DNA of 64,000 bases from Staphylococcus carnosus (GTDB lineage Bacteria > Bacillota > Bacilli > Staphylococcales > Staphylococcaceae): positions 1 through 64,000 of the forward strand of contig NZ_UHCT01000001.1 of NCBI RefSeq assembly GCF_900458435.1, in the 5' to 3' direction. The position numbers and the translations under genes are program-made. The notes under the pieces were generated by a model that searched no databases, was not told the origin of the DNA, and worked only from the letters and a program-made list of their open reading frames with translations. Of this stretch, positions 51,862 through 59,955 are shown piece by piece. How positions within the stretch are numbered: the first letter of the stretch is position 1; each line of letters opens with the position of its first letter.

Positions 51862-52542
51862 ATGAAAAAAATAATGATTGTTAATACAAGCAGCGACCAC
51901 TTTGGAGATAACGAAAAACCAACAGGATTATGGTTAGGAGAACTTGTACATTTCTACGACTATTTCAATAATAATAATTACCAAATTGATTTATTCAATA
52001 TAGAAGGTGGTAATACACCAATTGATCCAGTCAGTTTGAAACCTTACACTTTGGACAAAGTGACTAAAAAATATTATGAAGATGAACAATTTATGGATTT
52101 GCTGAAAAATTCACCTGCAGTGAGTGATGCGAATCCAAGTGAATATGACGTGATTTACTTTACAGGCGGCCATGGTGTGATGTTTGATTTCCCTGACAAT
52201 CAAGACATACAACATGCAATTAAAGAGATATACAGCAATGGCGGAATTGTTTCTGCTGTATGCCATGGCTTAGCTGCTTTATTGAACGTCAAAGATGATA
52301 ATGGCAGATTCCTTATCGATCATAAATCAATCACAGGTTTTTCTAATGTGGAAGAAGTATTAGCTAATCGTAAAAAATTAGTTCCATTCATGTTAGAAGA
52401 TGAGTTGAAAAAACGCGGTGCAAACTACAGCAAAGCTAAACTACCGTTAAGACCATATGTTGAGGTAGACGGTCGATTAGTAACAGGTCAAAATCCAGAA
52501 TCACCAAAACAAGTTGCAGAAGCTGTTTCTAAAATATTATAA
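51862..52542 (+). CDS. DJ-1/PfpI-family protein
   Basis: A 226-residue class I glutamine amidotransferase-like protein of the Hsp31/DJ-1 group, known for glyoxalase III, chaperone or deglycase activity. The nucleophile is Cys134 in SAVCHGLAALL, and YFTGGHGVMFDFP supplies the acidic partner and oxyanion region. ATG 51862 lies nine bases after GGAGG; the ATG nine bases before it touches the ribosome site. It follows the broken epimerase and regulator and probably shares their transcript. A role in handling reactive carbonyls is inferred. Confidence 0.88.
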   Translation: MKKIMIVNTSSDHFGDNEKPTGLWLGELVHFYDYFNNNNYQIDLFNIEGGNTPIDPVSLKPYTLDKVTKKYYEDEQFMDLLKNSPAVSDANPSEYDVIYFTGGHGVMFDFPDNQDIQHAIKEIYSNGGIVSAVCHGLAALLNVKDDNGRFLIDHKSITGFSNVEEVLANRKKLVPFMLEDELKKRGANYSKAKLPLRPYVEVDGRLVTGQNPESPKQVAEAVSKIL

Positions 52543-52547
52543 ATTAA

Positions 52548-52595
52548 AGCGTGTACGGAATTATCATCAGATATTCCGCACACGCTTTTTTGTTT
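52548..52595. terminator. Terminator between the DJ-1 and sirtuin genes
   Basis: AGCGTGTACGGAAT and ATTCCGCACACGCT form a long stem (one mismatch) followed by six T residues. The two genes converge here. Confidence 0.88.
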
Positions 52596-52605
52596 TTTAC
52601 TCAAG

Positions 52606-53340
52606 TTATGCTTCGTTCTTTAACGCTTCGATGACTTTAACCATGTCTTCATGAATCACTAAATCTGCATCATGGTCATAAGGTGTTGAATCTAAATTAA
52701 TAATCACTAGATTTTTGCCTTCAAAGTTTGAAATTAATCCGGCTGCAGGTTGTACTACAAGAGATGAACCTAAGACAACAAGAGTATCCGCTTCTCTAAT
52801 CTTATTCAACGCACTGAAAATCGTACTTTGATTCAACATTTCTCCATACAGCACAATGTCAGGTCTGATGGGACCGCCGCAATTTTCACAATGACGCAGA
52901 TTTTTTTCAATGACTTCACTTTTAGAATAGTCTTGGTCGCATTCAATACAGTAAAAACGATTTAATGTACCGTGGAGTTCATCCACTTCTTCACTCCCAG
53001 CATCTGTATGCAAACCATCAATATTTTGAGTGATGACACCCAAAGATTTACCTTCATTTTCTAATTCAGCAATCCAATCATGTACAATATTCGGTTTTTT
53101 ATCAGCGAATAATAAATATTCATGACAGAAATTGATAAAGCCATCAGGGTCATTTTGAAAATACTCTGTACTTAATAAGTACTCAGGAGATAATCCTTTT
53201 TTTGAGATTTCATCATATAAACCTCCGATAGAACGAAAATCAGGAATACCGCTCGCGACAGAAATACCAGCACCTGTAAAAAAGGTAATCTTATTAGATT
53301 CATTTATTATTTCTTTTAACTGTTCAATTTTATTTTCCAT
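52606..53340 (-). CDS. NAD-dependent protein deacylase, Sir2 family
   Basis: A 244-residue sirtuin that removes acyl groups from lysines, consuming NAD. The NAD site has TGAGISVASGIPDFR (residues 22-36) and TQNIDGLH. The catalytic His is in ELHGTL. Four zinc cysteines are in CIEC and CENC, and GSSLVV lies near the C-terminus. ATG 53340 follows GGAG by eight bases; the longer open frame has no ribosome site. It is a single gene converging on the DJ-1 operon. Confidence 0.92.
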   Translation of the reverse strand: MENKIEQLKEIINESNKITFFTGAGISVASGIPDFRSIGGLYDEISKKGLSPEYLLSTEYFQNDPDGFINFCHEYLLFADKKPNIVHDWIAELENEGKSLGVITQNIDGLHTDAGSEEVDELHGTLNRFYCIECDQDYSKSEVIEKNLRHCENCGGPIRPDIVLYGEMLNQSTIFSALNKIREADTLVVLGSSLVVQPAAGLISNFEGKNLVIINLDSTPYDHDADLVIHEDMVKVIEALKNEA

Positions 53341-53486
53341 GCTTATCACTCCATACCATTTAAAAGCATAACCAAAAGTTGATTTGTTATTTTTGTTCAA
53401 CTTAAGTTTAAGATTTAATGTTTACTTTCGCAAATGACTTCAGTTATGGCATGAGTATCAAACATAGTGTATTAATCAGTTAGATT

Positions 53487-53529
53487 AAAAAAGAAGCATC
53501 AGCAAAAGGTTGTATTTGCTGTGCTTCTA
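53487..53529 (-). terminator. Terminator of mepA
   Basis: On the minus strand AGAAGCA pairs with TGCTTCT, with an inner AGCAAA/TTTGCT pair, followed by six T residues. Confidence 0.82.
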
Positions 53530-53553
53530 TTAAAATTAAATATCTATTATTGT

Positions 53554-54909
53554 TTAACCTTCTACTAATTGAGAAGTATCCACAGTAAGACGATCGCGCA
53601 GTGCATATACAATAAGCATAGAAGCAATCGCACAGATAGTTTCAGCGATTAAGAGTGACCAAATAACACCTGTTAAACCGAATAAACCATTCATAATAAA
53701 TAACACAGGTATAATTACGACACCTTGAAGTATGGCCATAATTGTTGCACCTCTGCCTTGTCCAGTAGCTTGCAGCATACCAGTAAATAAGAAGCCGATA
53801 CCATTTAATAATAGCGAAGTCATTGTTACTTTTAAGATGAATGTAGCCATTTCAATAATAGCGTGGTCTGTTGAAAAGAGACCAATGAGGTGATGGCCGA
53901 CTGTAAATACTGCTACCATACAAATTACGAATATAACACCAATGGATGCAATTACCATTTTAATGACGTCTTTCATACGTGTTTTATTTGCCATAAAGTT
54001 ATAGGCGATTAAAGGGACAACGCCTTCACATAGTCCCATAATAATGAGTTCTGGTACTTGAACGAGTCTGAAAGAAATACCATAACTTGCGATTGCGAAG
54101 TTTCCGTAATGAGATAAGAATAAATTCAAAACTAAACCAGTGAAGCCCATAAGTATGCTCATTAAAAATGCAGGAATACCGATTTTAAAAGTTTCTGTTA
54201 AAATTTGTTTGGTTGGTTTAGCAAACTTAATATTTAATGAAACCACATCATTATTTCTCATGAAGTAAATGATGAAGAATAATGCAGCTGCTACATTAGA
54301 AATAGCTGTACCAAGTGCTGCACCGACAACATCTAAATGGAAACCGAAAATCAAGATAGGATCTAAAATGATATTTAATCCAACACTAATCAACATACCG
54401 ACCATTGAGATAATAGGGGCACCGACTGCTCGAGCAAATTGTTCTAAGATAAAGAATAAGATGACAAAAGGTGCACTTAAAAACATGACTTTCAGATAGT
54501 TGCTTGTAAAAGCTAATGTTTCTCCTCTAGCACCTAAAATAGCTGCTATCTGATCGCTAAAAGGTAAAGTTAATAGAATGACGATAAGTCCGAGGACAAT
54601 TCCTCCGTAAACTGAGAAACTGCTGACAAACTTGCTTTTGCTATAATCCTTCGCGCCAAGTAATCGAGAAATATAGGTTCCGCCGCCTACACCAAATAAA
54701 TTACCAAGTCCCATCAATATTGCAAAAATCGGCAATGTAAGTGAAATAGCAGAAATCATATGGCTGTCTCCTAGGAAACCGATAAAATAGATATTTAAAA
54801 TGCCATAAATAACACTGAGTAATGTACCAATCATCATAGTTAATGAAAAGTGCATCATGGCTTTGAATATAGGTGATTTTTCAAAATAATATAATTGTTC
54901 GTCTTTCAT
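53554..54909 (-). CDS. mepA: MATE multidrug exporter MepA
   Basis: A 451-residue, 12-helix exporter of the MATE family that expels quaternary ammonium dyes, tigecycline and quinolones in S. aureus. The sequence closely follows remembered S. aureus MepA along its length, from [13 protein letters not shown] to [20 protein letters not shown] lies before the ATG. It is preceded on the same strand by mepR, with a tandem MepR site between them. The third gene of the S. aureus mepRAB operon, mepB, is absent here. Confidence 0.93.
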   Translation of the reverse strand: MKDEQLYYFEKSPIFKAMMHFSLTMMIGTLLSVIYGILNIYFIGFLGDSHMISAISLTLPIFAILMGLGNLFGVGGGTYISRLLGAKDYSKSKFVSSFSVYGGIVLGLIVILLTLPFSDQIAAILGARGETLAFTSNYLKVMFLSAPFVILFFILEQFARAVGAPIISMVGMLISVGLNIILDPILIFGFHLDVVGAALGTAISNVAAALFFIIYFMRNNDVVSLNIKFAKPTKQILTETFKIGIPAFLMSILMGFTGLVLNLFLSHYGNFAIASYGISFRLVQVPELIIMGLCEGVVPLIAYNFMANKTRMKDVIKMVIASIGVIFVICMVAVFTVGHHLIGLFSTDHAIIEMATFILKVTMTSLLLNGIGFLFTGMLQATGQGRGATIMAILQGVVIIPVLFIMNGLFGLTGVIWSLLIAETICAIASMLIVYALRDRLTVDTSQLVEG

Positions 54910-54939
54910 TTTTTGTCTCTCCTTTATGAATTAAAAATG

Positions 54940-54969
54940 TAGTTAGAGTTCTAATAGTTAGAGTTCTAA
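54940..54969 (-). promoter_or_regulatory. Tandem MepR operator upstream of mepA
   Basis: TAGTTAGAGTTCTAA occurs twice head to tail (54940-54954 and 54955-54969) with no gap. Each unit holds the GTTAGA half-site known for MepR. It lies about 30 bases before the mepA start, where bound MepR would block its promoter. Confidence 0.8.
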
Positions 54970-55021
54970 CTATTAGGTTAAAGATTAAGTAGCTGATATT
55001 CTGACCAGCTACTTTATTTGC

Positions 55022-55444
55022 TTATTGCTGTAAACTAGATAGCATTTTTACTAAGTTTTCTTTCATTGCTTTATTTTCTTCTGCAGTGAATTGCGCTTCC
55101 ATCGTTTTTTCCATCTCATCAAAAATAGAGGTGAAAGCTTCTACTAATTTGATTCCTGATGTTGTTAAACCAATGTTCTTGCTGCGAGAATCTTTAGCGT
55201 CTATATAGCGGTAAATCAGCTTTTTACGTTCTAGATTTTTCAGCAAACTGCTGACAGTTGGACGTGTGCGCTGTAGTGCATGCGCAATATCATTTTGTGT
55301 CAGGCCGTCTTGTTGATGTGCATATAGGTAGCCAAGTGCATGGCCTTGTTCGTTTGTAATATCATATTGTTCTAATTTTTGATCGGCTTTTTGCTTCATT
55401 TCATGACTTAACATTCTAAATAGATAGGAATAAGTAAATTCCAT
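55022..55444 (-). CDS. mepR: MarR-family repressor MepR
   Basis: MepR represses mepA and its own gene and is released by cationic drugs. The 140-residue protein begins MEFTYSYLFRML. The winged helix contains NDIAHALQRTRPTVSSLLKNLERKKLI. It closely matches remembered S. aureus MepR. ATG 55444 gives the family's usual start; the ribosome site is weak (GGTGTG), which may keep its level low. A strong promoter and one GTTAGA-type operator lie just upstream. Confidence 0.92.
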   Translation of the reverse strand: MEFTYSYLFRMLSHEMKQKADQKLEQYDITNEQGHALGYLYAHQQDGLTQNDIAHALQRTRPTVSSLLKNLERKKLIYRYIDAKDSRSKNIGLTTSGIKLVEAFTSIFDEMEKTMEAQFTAEENKAMKENLVKMLSSLQQ

Positions 55445-55462
55445 TATCAACACACCACTTTC

Positions 55463-55507
55463 GTTAGAAGTCTAACTAAATATACAGCGTATAAAAGTAA
55501 ATGTCAA
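55463..55507 (-). promoter_or_regulatory. mepR promoter and MepR operator
   Basis: On the minus strand TTGACA (55502-55507) and TATATT (55479-55484) are spaced 17 bases. GTTAGAAGTCTAAC at 55463-55476 overlaps the start of transcription and has GTTAGA half-sites facing each other, fitting autorepression. Confidence 0.85.
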
Positions 55508-55686
55508 TTATTTTTTGGGAAAAATGTAGAAAGTTAAAATTAAGAGGGTTAACAAACTTGCAAACTGACTGTTATTTTAATTGTAGATTTAAGTAGATTA
55601 ACTAAAAGCAGCTTATTTTTATACTAGGAAACAAGTGGTATAACAGATATAATAGTGATAATCGTCTAGTAGGAAAGGTGAATGGA

Positions 55687-57540
55687 ATGAATAAAGAGAG
55701 AAATTACGATTTGAATTATAAGAATAAATTAAGTCGCCAATTCAAAATTTCAAGTGCAATACTTGTTATAACTTCAAGCTTAATAGGTTCAAATATAGTA
55801 TTGTCTCCTTCATTAGATGCAGAGGAAACGCCAAATCTAAATAAAGAACAAAGTTCAGAGAAAACGCATCAACTTCAAGAATATATTCAAAAAAGCCGAG
55901 AGCAGCTCAATCGTATTCAAGGACTTGAAACGAATCAAAAAGAAAAGATAAATGAGCAAATCGGTAAAGCTCAAAATTTTAAAGAAATTGATAACTTGTT
56001 GAAAGAAGCAAAAAATGATACCTTGAAAAGTAATGTTGACAAAGCAAAAATTAAGGATGAATTAGAACAACAAGAACCCGATAAACTTAAAACAAAAGAA
56101 AGTGCTGAAAATCTTTCTGAAAAAAGCGAGGCATTACCAACCAAGCCTAACGCTCCGGAAAAGCCTATCAAACAAAGTTTAGAAAATGAGCAATCTAATC
56201 AAGAAGTAGAGGAATTTGTTAAGAAAATAGAAAATATTTCAAAAGAAGTTGATGAGAGTCAACTAAAAGAAAAAGAAACTCTAACAAATGAAGAAAGTTC
56301 AAATAATAAAGTAACAGAACAAGCTAATCAAACTAAGTCACAAATTAAAGATTTAAAAGATGAAGTAGATAACTTGGCAAAGCAATCTGAAAACCTTAAT
56401 TCTGATTTGAATCAATATGTACAAGACAAAGAAAAGAACTTAGATTTGTTAGCATCTAAAGTTTCAGAACGAGATACAATTTCAAAAGAAAATAAAGCAC
56501 GTATAGAGAAAAAAATTGAAGAAAGTAAACGTGATTTAAAACAAAGAAATGATATAGTATTCAATCGTTTAGAATCAACAGCTGACAAGAAACAAGCTGT
56601 CAAAGATATTATTGGTGATAATTTAAACGATAAAGAAACACAGAATATTTTAAAGCACATTGATACCAAAGGAAAAACAGATCAACAAATCACGAGTCAG
56701 GTTGTTGGTGAACTAGATAAATTGTCATCTTTTTCAAGTGATGGTTTATTAGAATCAATGTTTGCTAAAGCAGATAACCGAAAAGAATTAATTGAAGTTT
56801 TATTATCAACTAAATTTGATGAGCAAGAAGCAAAAGCAATTGCTAAAAAAATAATGCAAAACAATCCAGATAATGCTCGTATCGTTGAATTATTGAAGCA
56901 ACATTATGGTGAAAACATCTCTGGGGACGATATTTTAGAAAATGTGTTAGATAGAGCTGATAATAAACAAAAAGCAATAGAAACGATTCTAGCTTCAAAA
57001 TTGAGCGACAATAAAGCACGTTTACTTGCTAATAAAATTGCTGACAAAGGAAATAGTAAAGTAGAACTGTTGAAACTCATGAAGTCAGATGCAGATAGCC
57101 GTATTAATCAATTACTGAAAACTGACAATGAAGTTGAACAAATGAAATCGAAATTACATGGAATATTCAATCCATTAAATAGTACATTTGGTTTACTTGA
57201 TCAATTAAGCAATAAACAATCTAAACCGGATTTATTAAGTGGTCATTCTAATTTATTCGGTTCTTCAAGTTTGTTAGATAAATTATTAAATGGCAAAAAC
57301 TTATTAGATGGTATTCCAGATATACCTAATCCTTCACAAGGACGTGCCTTATCATTAGGAGATTCATCTGATGACTTTTTAAGCGGCTTATTCGATTATG
57401 AAGGTAACTTTGATTTACCTAAAGCCGGAGAAGCTGCCAAGAAAGTTGCTTTACCATTTGGAGCATCTATGATTATAATGGGCGGCGGTATCGTATGGTA
57501 TGTAAAACATCGTAAAAGAAAAACAAAAAGCCAGATTTAA
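55687..57540 (+). CDS. sasF: SasF-like wall-anchored surface protein with LPKAG motif
   Basis: A 617-residue surface protein. It has a signal peptide (about residues 1-45), a long coiled-coil-rich Glu/Lys/Gln region (50-290) and about three related helical units of roughly 80 residues (290-450). LPKAG, a membrane helix and the basic tail KHRKRKTKSQ end the protein. LPKAG is the sorting signal recorded for S. aureus SasF, whose relatives (SssF of S. saprophyticus) protect against linoleic acid. The downstream genes also match the S. aureus sasF neighbourhood. ATG 55687 follows AAAGGTG. TATAAT at 55648-55653 may be its -10 box. Confidence 0.82.
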   Translation: MNKERNYDLNYKNKLSRQFKISSAILVITSSLIGSNIVLSPSLDAEETPNLNKEQSSEKTHQLQEYIQKSREQLNRIQGLETNQKEKINEQIGKAQNFKEIDNLLKEAKNDTLKSNVDKAKIKDELEQQEPDKLKTKESAENLSEKSEALPTKPNAPEKPIKQSLENEQSNQEVEEFVKKIENISKEVDESQLKEKETLTNEESSNNKVTEQANQTKSQIKDLKDEVDNLAKQSENLNSDLNQYVQDKEKNLDLLASKVSERDTISKENKARIEKKIEESKRDLKQRNDIVFNRLESTADKKQAVKDIIGDNLNDKETQNILKHIDTKGKTDQQITSQVVGELDKLSSFSSDGLLESMFAKADNRKELIEVLLSTKFDEQEAKAIAKKIMQNNPDNARIVELLKQHYGENISGDDILENVLDRADNKQKAIETILASKLSDNKARLLANKIADKGNSKVELLKLMKSDADSRINQLLKTDNEVEQMKSKLHGIFNPLNSTFGLLDQLSNKQSKPDLLSGHSNLFGSSSLLDKLLNGKNLLDGIPDIPNPSQGRALSLGDSSDDFLSGLFDYEGNFDLPKAGEAAKKVALPFGASMIIMGGGIVWYVKHRKRKTKSQI

Positions 57541-57551
57541 AGTATAAATAA

Positions 57552-57604
57552 AAGCTTCATTCAAGAAACTCAAAAATAATTGAGTCATTGAATGAAGCTT
57601 TTTC
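57552..57604. terminator. Bidirectional terminator between sasF and scaH
   Basis: AAGCTTCATTCAA pairs with TTGAATGAAGCTT, enclosing a second stem ACTCAA/TTGAGT, with T residues on the plus side. Confidence 0.87.
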
Positions 57605-57614
57605 ATTAATATTA

Positions 57615-59741
57615 TTATTTACCTTTAATATAGCTTAATTGAGCAGCATCGTCGGCATCAATTGTTCTATAAGAAATGACTCCGAGGCCTTCCACATTAG
57701 ATTCTGAAATCACTATCGAACCATCGCTGTTAACTTTTTCTACAAAAGCGACATGACCATAGATAGGGTCAGCATTTTGTTGGCCTGCTTCAAACACAAC
57801 TGCATTATATTTTTCTGGTGTTGAAGTAACGGTATAACCTTTGTTTTCTGCCCGATTATTCCAATTGCGTGCATCTCCCAAAGTACCACTGATTTGTTTA
57901 TCGAATTGCGCCATTCGATTATAAACATACCAAGTACATTGACCATGAGGATAAGGTGAATCACTCGTTGATTCGGCAAATGGTTTGAAATCTGAAGCAT
58001 TTTCTTTGCTGCTTGGTTGGTAATTATTTAAATCTGGCATTTGTTTCTTATCAAATTGCGTTAAATCATAGTGTTTGATAATACTGTTAAGCTTATCAGC
58101 ATATTGTGTATCAGTCGCATAGGTCTTTGCGAGATGTGCAGTAGCATCACGATAAGATGAAGCTTCACTTTTCCAGGTAGGACGGTAAATGTCAGAATTA
58201 CCATCAATTCCATTTTTGATTAACTCAGCATAATCTTCGAGAGATTCTTTTTCGCTTGGATAACTGCGAAATTGTGCTGAAATCTGATACATACTATTTC
58301 CGCTATCTTCAAGTGTATTGAAATCTGCAGATTTACCTTGATAACTTCCTTTGATTCCGAATAAGTTATAATGCGGTGACTGTGCAAGTGCACTATTGCC
58401 TGAATCAGACTCTAAAATTGCTTGTGCAATCATTACAGAAGCATAAATATCTCTGTTTTGACCGATATCATGAGAATCTTCAGCAATTTTTTTGATGAAT
58501 TGTCGTGTATCGCTGTTTTCTGCAACATTAAAATCACTGTTATTTTCATCATTGTTTGATAAATCAGGTAAAAGTTGGAACATCGCTGTCGATCTATTAT
58601 TAGATTGTTTTAAACCATCTTCAAATGATTGTTTTGGATCTGTCTTATCTTCAAGTTGTGATTGAGTCGGCAATTGAGGATTAGCTGTAGATGTATTTGA
58701 ATGTTGGTTTTCTACTTTTTTGTTTTCTTCTTGTGTATCATTTGCTTCGTTTTGGTTATCGTATTTATCTTTTTGTTTTTTAGCATCTTCACTATATTCA
58801 TCTAAAATAGCGTTTATTACAGAATCATCATGCTCATTTTCTTGTTGTGAGGTATCAGTCGCTTTTTTATTTTGCGTCTCGGAATCAGCTTCATTATCAG
58901 ATGGTGTGTTATCTTGTTCAGTTTTACTTTGCTCCGACTTGTCTTGTTCAGGTATATCTTGCTGAGATAGACTATCTTCTTCTTGATTTTCGTTTTCTTG
59001 AACGGATTCAGAATGACTCTCTTTAATTGAAGAATTTGCCTCATCTAACTTTCTTAACACTTCATTGTCATCTTGTGATAGCTTGTTATTTTCATGAGTA
59101 TTTGAGAGTTCATCCTCTTGATTATTTGTTATATCAGTATGTGATTCATTTTGGGAAGTTGACGTTTTTTCTTCGTCAGAATCAGTGATTATAGAATGAT
59201 CAGATTTATTCTCTGTTTTATTTTCATTATTTTGTCCTTGTTCTGTTTTGTTAACGTCTAAATATGATGAGCCAGAATTAGAAAATATTTGTTCCCACAA
59301 ACTCGGTGTACTATTTTTCTGTTCTTTAAATGGTGCTGGCTTAAAAAAATCCAAGCTATTTTTATAATAATCAGCATAAGTTTGTTTACGTATATCCTGA
59401 TGAGGATTTAATTTTTGATTATCTAATGTTTCTTCATCTTGTTTATTGTATGTGCTTTCTTTTTTATCTAAAGTGTTTTTATTGCGTGTTTTGGTTGAAG
59501 AAGATGGTTGATTTATCTCGTCATCATCATTTTTAGTAGTTTCTTTATTAGTGTTATTTGTATCTTTTGTAGACTCATTATTTTCATCAGAAGACGACTG
59601 CTTTTTATTATCATCTATATCTTTTTCTTTTAATTGTGTCGGTGATTCTTCTGAGACTTCGGCATCAACAGTGTTGAAAGGGAGTGTTGAAATCAATAAA
59701 GAAGATGAAAAAATATAGGCTAATAACTTTTGATTCCTCAT
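57615..59741 (-). CDS. scaH: Secreted glucosaminidase-CHAP cell-wall hydrolase, ScaH-like
   Basis: A 708-residue peptidoglycan hydrolase. It has a signal peptide (residues 1-27) and a long disordered acidic region rich in Asn, Asp, Glu, Gln and Ser (30-390). A FlgJ/LytG-type glucosaminidase domain follows (about 415-560, with AQAILESDSGNS holding the catalytic Glu and YNLFGIKG). A CHAP amidase/endopeptidase domain is last (about 590-708, Cys in HGQCTWYVYNRM, His in YGHVAFVE). This order and the setting beside sasF match S. aureus ScaH. GAGAGG precedes the ATG. The acidic region is longer than in the S. aureus protein as I recall it. Confidence 0.85.
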   Translation of the reverse strand: MRNQKLLAYIFSSSLLISTLPFNTVDAEVSEESPTQLKEKDIDDNKKQSSSDENNESTKDTNNTNKETTKNDDDEINQPSSSTKTRNKNTLDKKESTYNKQDEETLDNQKLNPHQDIRKQTYADYYKNSLDFFKPAPFKEQKNSTPSLWEQIFSNSGSSYLDVNKTEQGQNNENKTENKSDHSIITDSDEEKTSTSQNESHTDITNNQEDELSNTHENNKLSQDDNEVLRKLDEANSSIKESHSESVQENENQEEDSLSQQDIPEQDKSEQSKTEQDNTPSDNEADSETQNKKATDTSQQENEHDDSVINAILDEYSEDAKKQKDKYDNQNEANDTQEENKKVENQHSNTSTANPQLPTQSQLEDKTDPKQSFEDGLKQSNNRSTAMFQLLPDLSNNDENNSDFNVAENSDTRQFIKKIAEDSHDIGQNRDIYASVMIAQAILESDSGNSALAQSPHYNLFGIKGSYQGKSADFNTLEDSGNSMYQISAQFRSYPSEKESLEDYAELIKNGIDGNSDIYRPTWKSEASSYRDATAHLAKTYATDTQYADKLNSIIKHYDLTQFDKKQMPDLNNYQPSSKENASDFKPFAESTSDSPYPHGQCTWYVYNRMAQFDKQISGTLGDARNWNNRAENKGYTVTSTPEKYNAVVFEAGQQNADPIYGHVAFVEKVNSDGSIVISESNVEGLGVISYRTIDADDAAQLSYIKGK

Positions 59742-59955
59742 GATAATACCTCTCTTTTAAATAAATTGATTTGCTATATACAAAATACTGCGTGTCTTGT
59801 TAAACTATTGATAGTTGTTATTAACGTTGATAGGCGTCAACTTTTTAGGACATACCTTTAGCAATGAAGTCATTATATCAATTTATATGAAATAAACAAA
59901 TAGCTATTTGAAATTAATGTATAGAAATATAGAAAGGTTTCTAGAGGTGTATAAA

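Noticed and set aside
56412..56669. An 85-residue frame antisense to sasF
   Set aside because: Ser/Phe-rich complement of a Lys/Glu-rich coiled-coil region, with no start signal.
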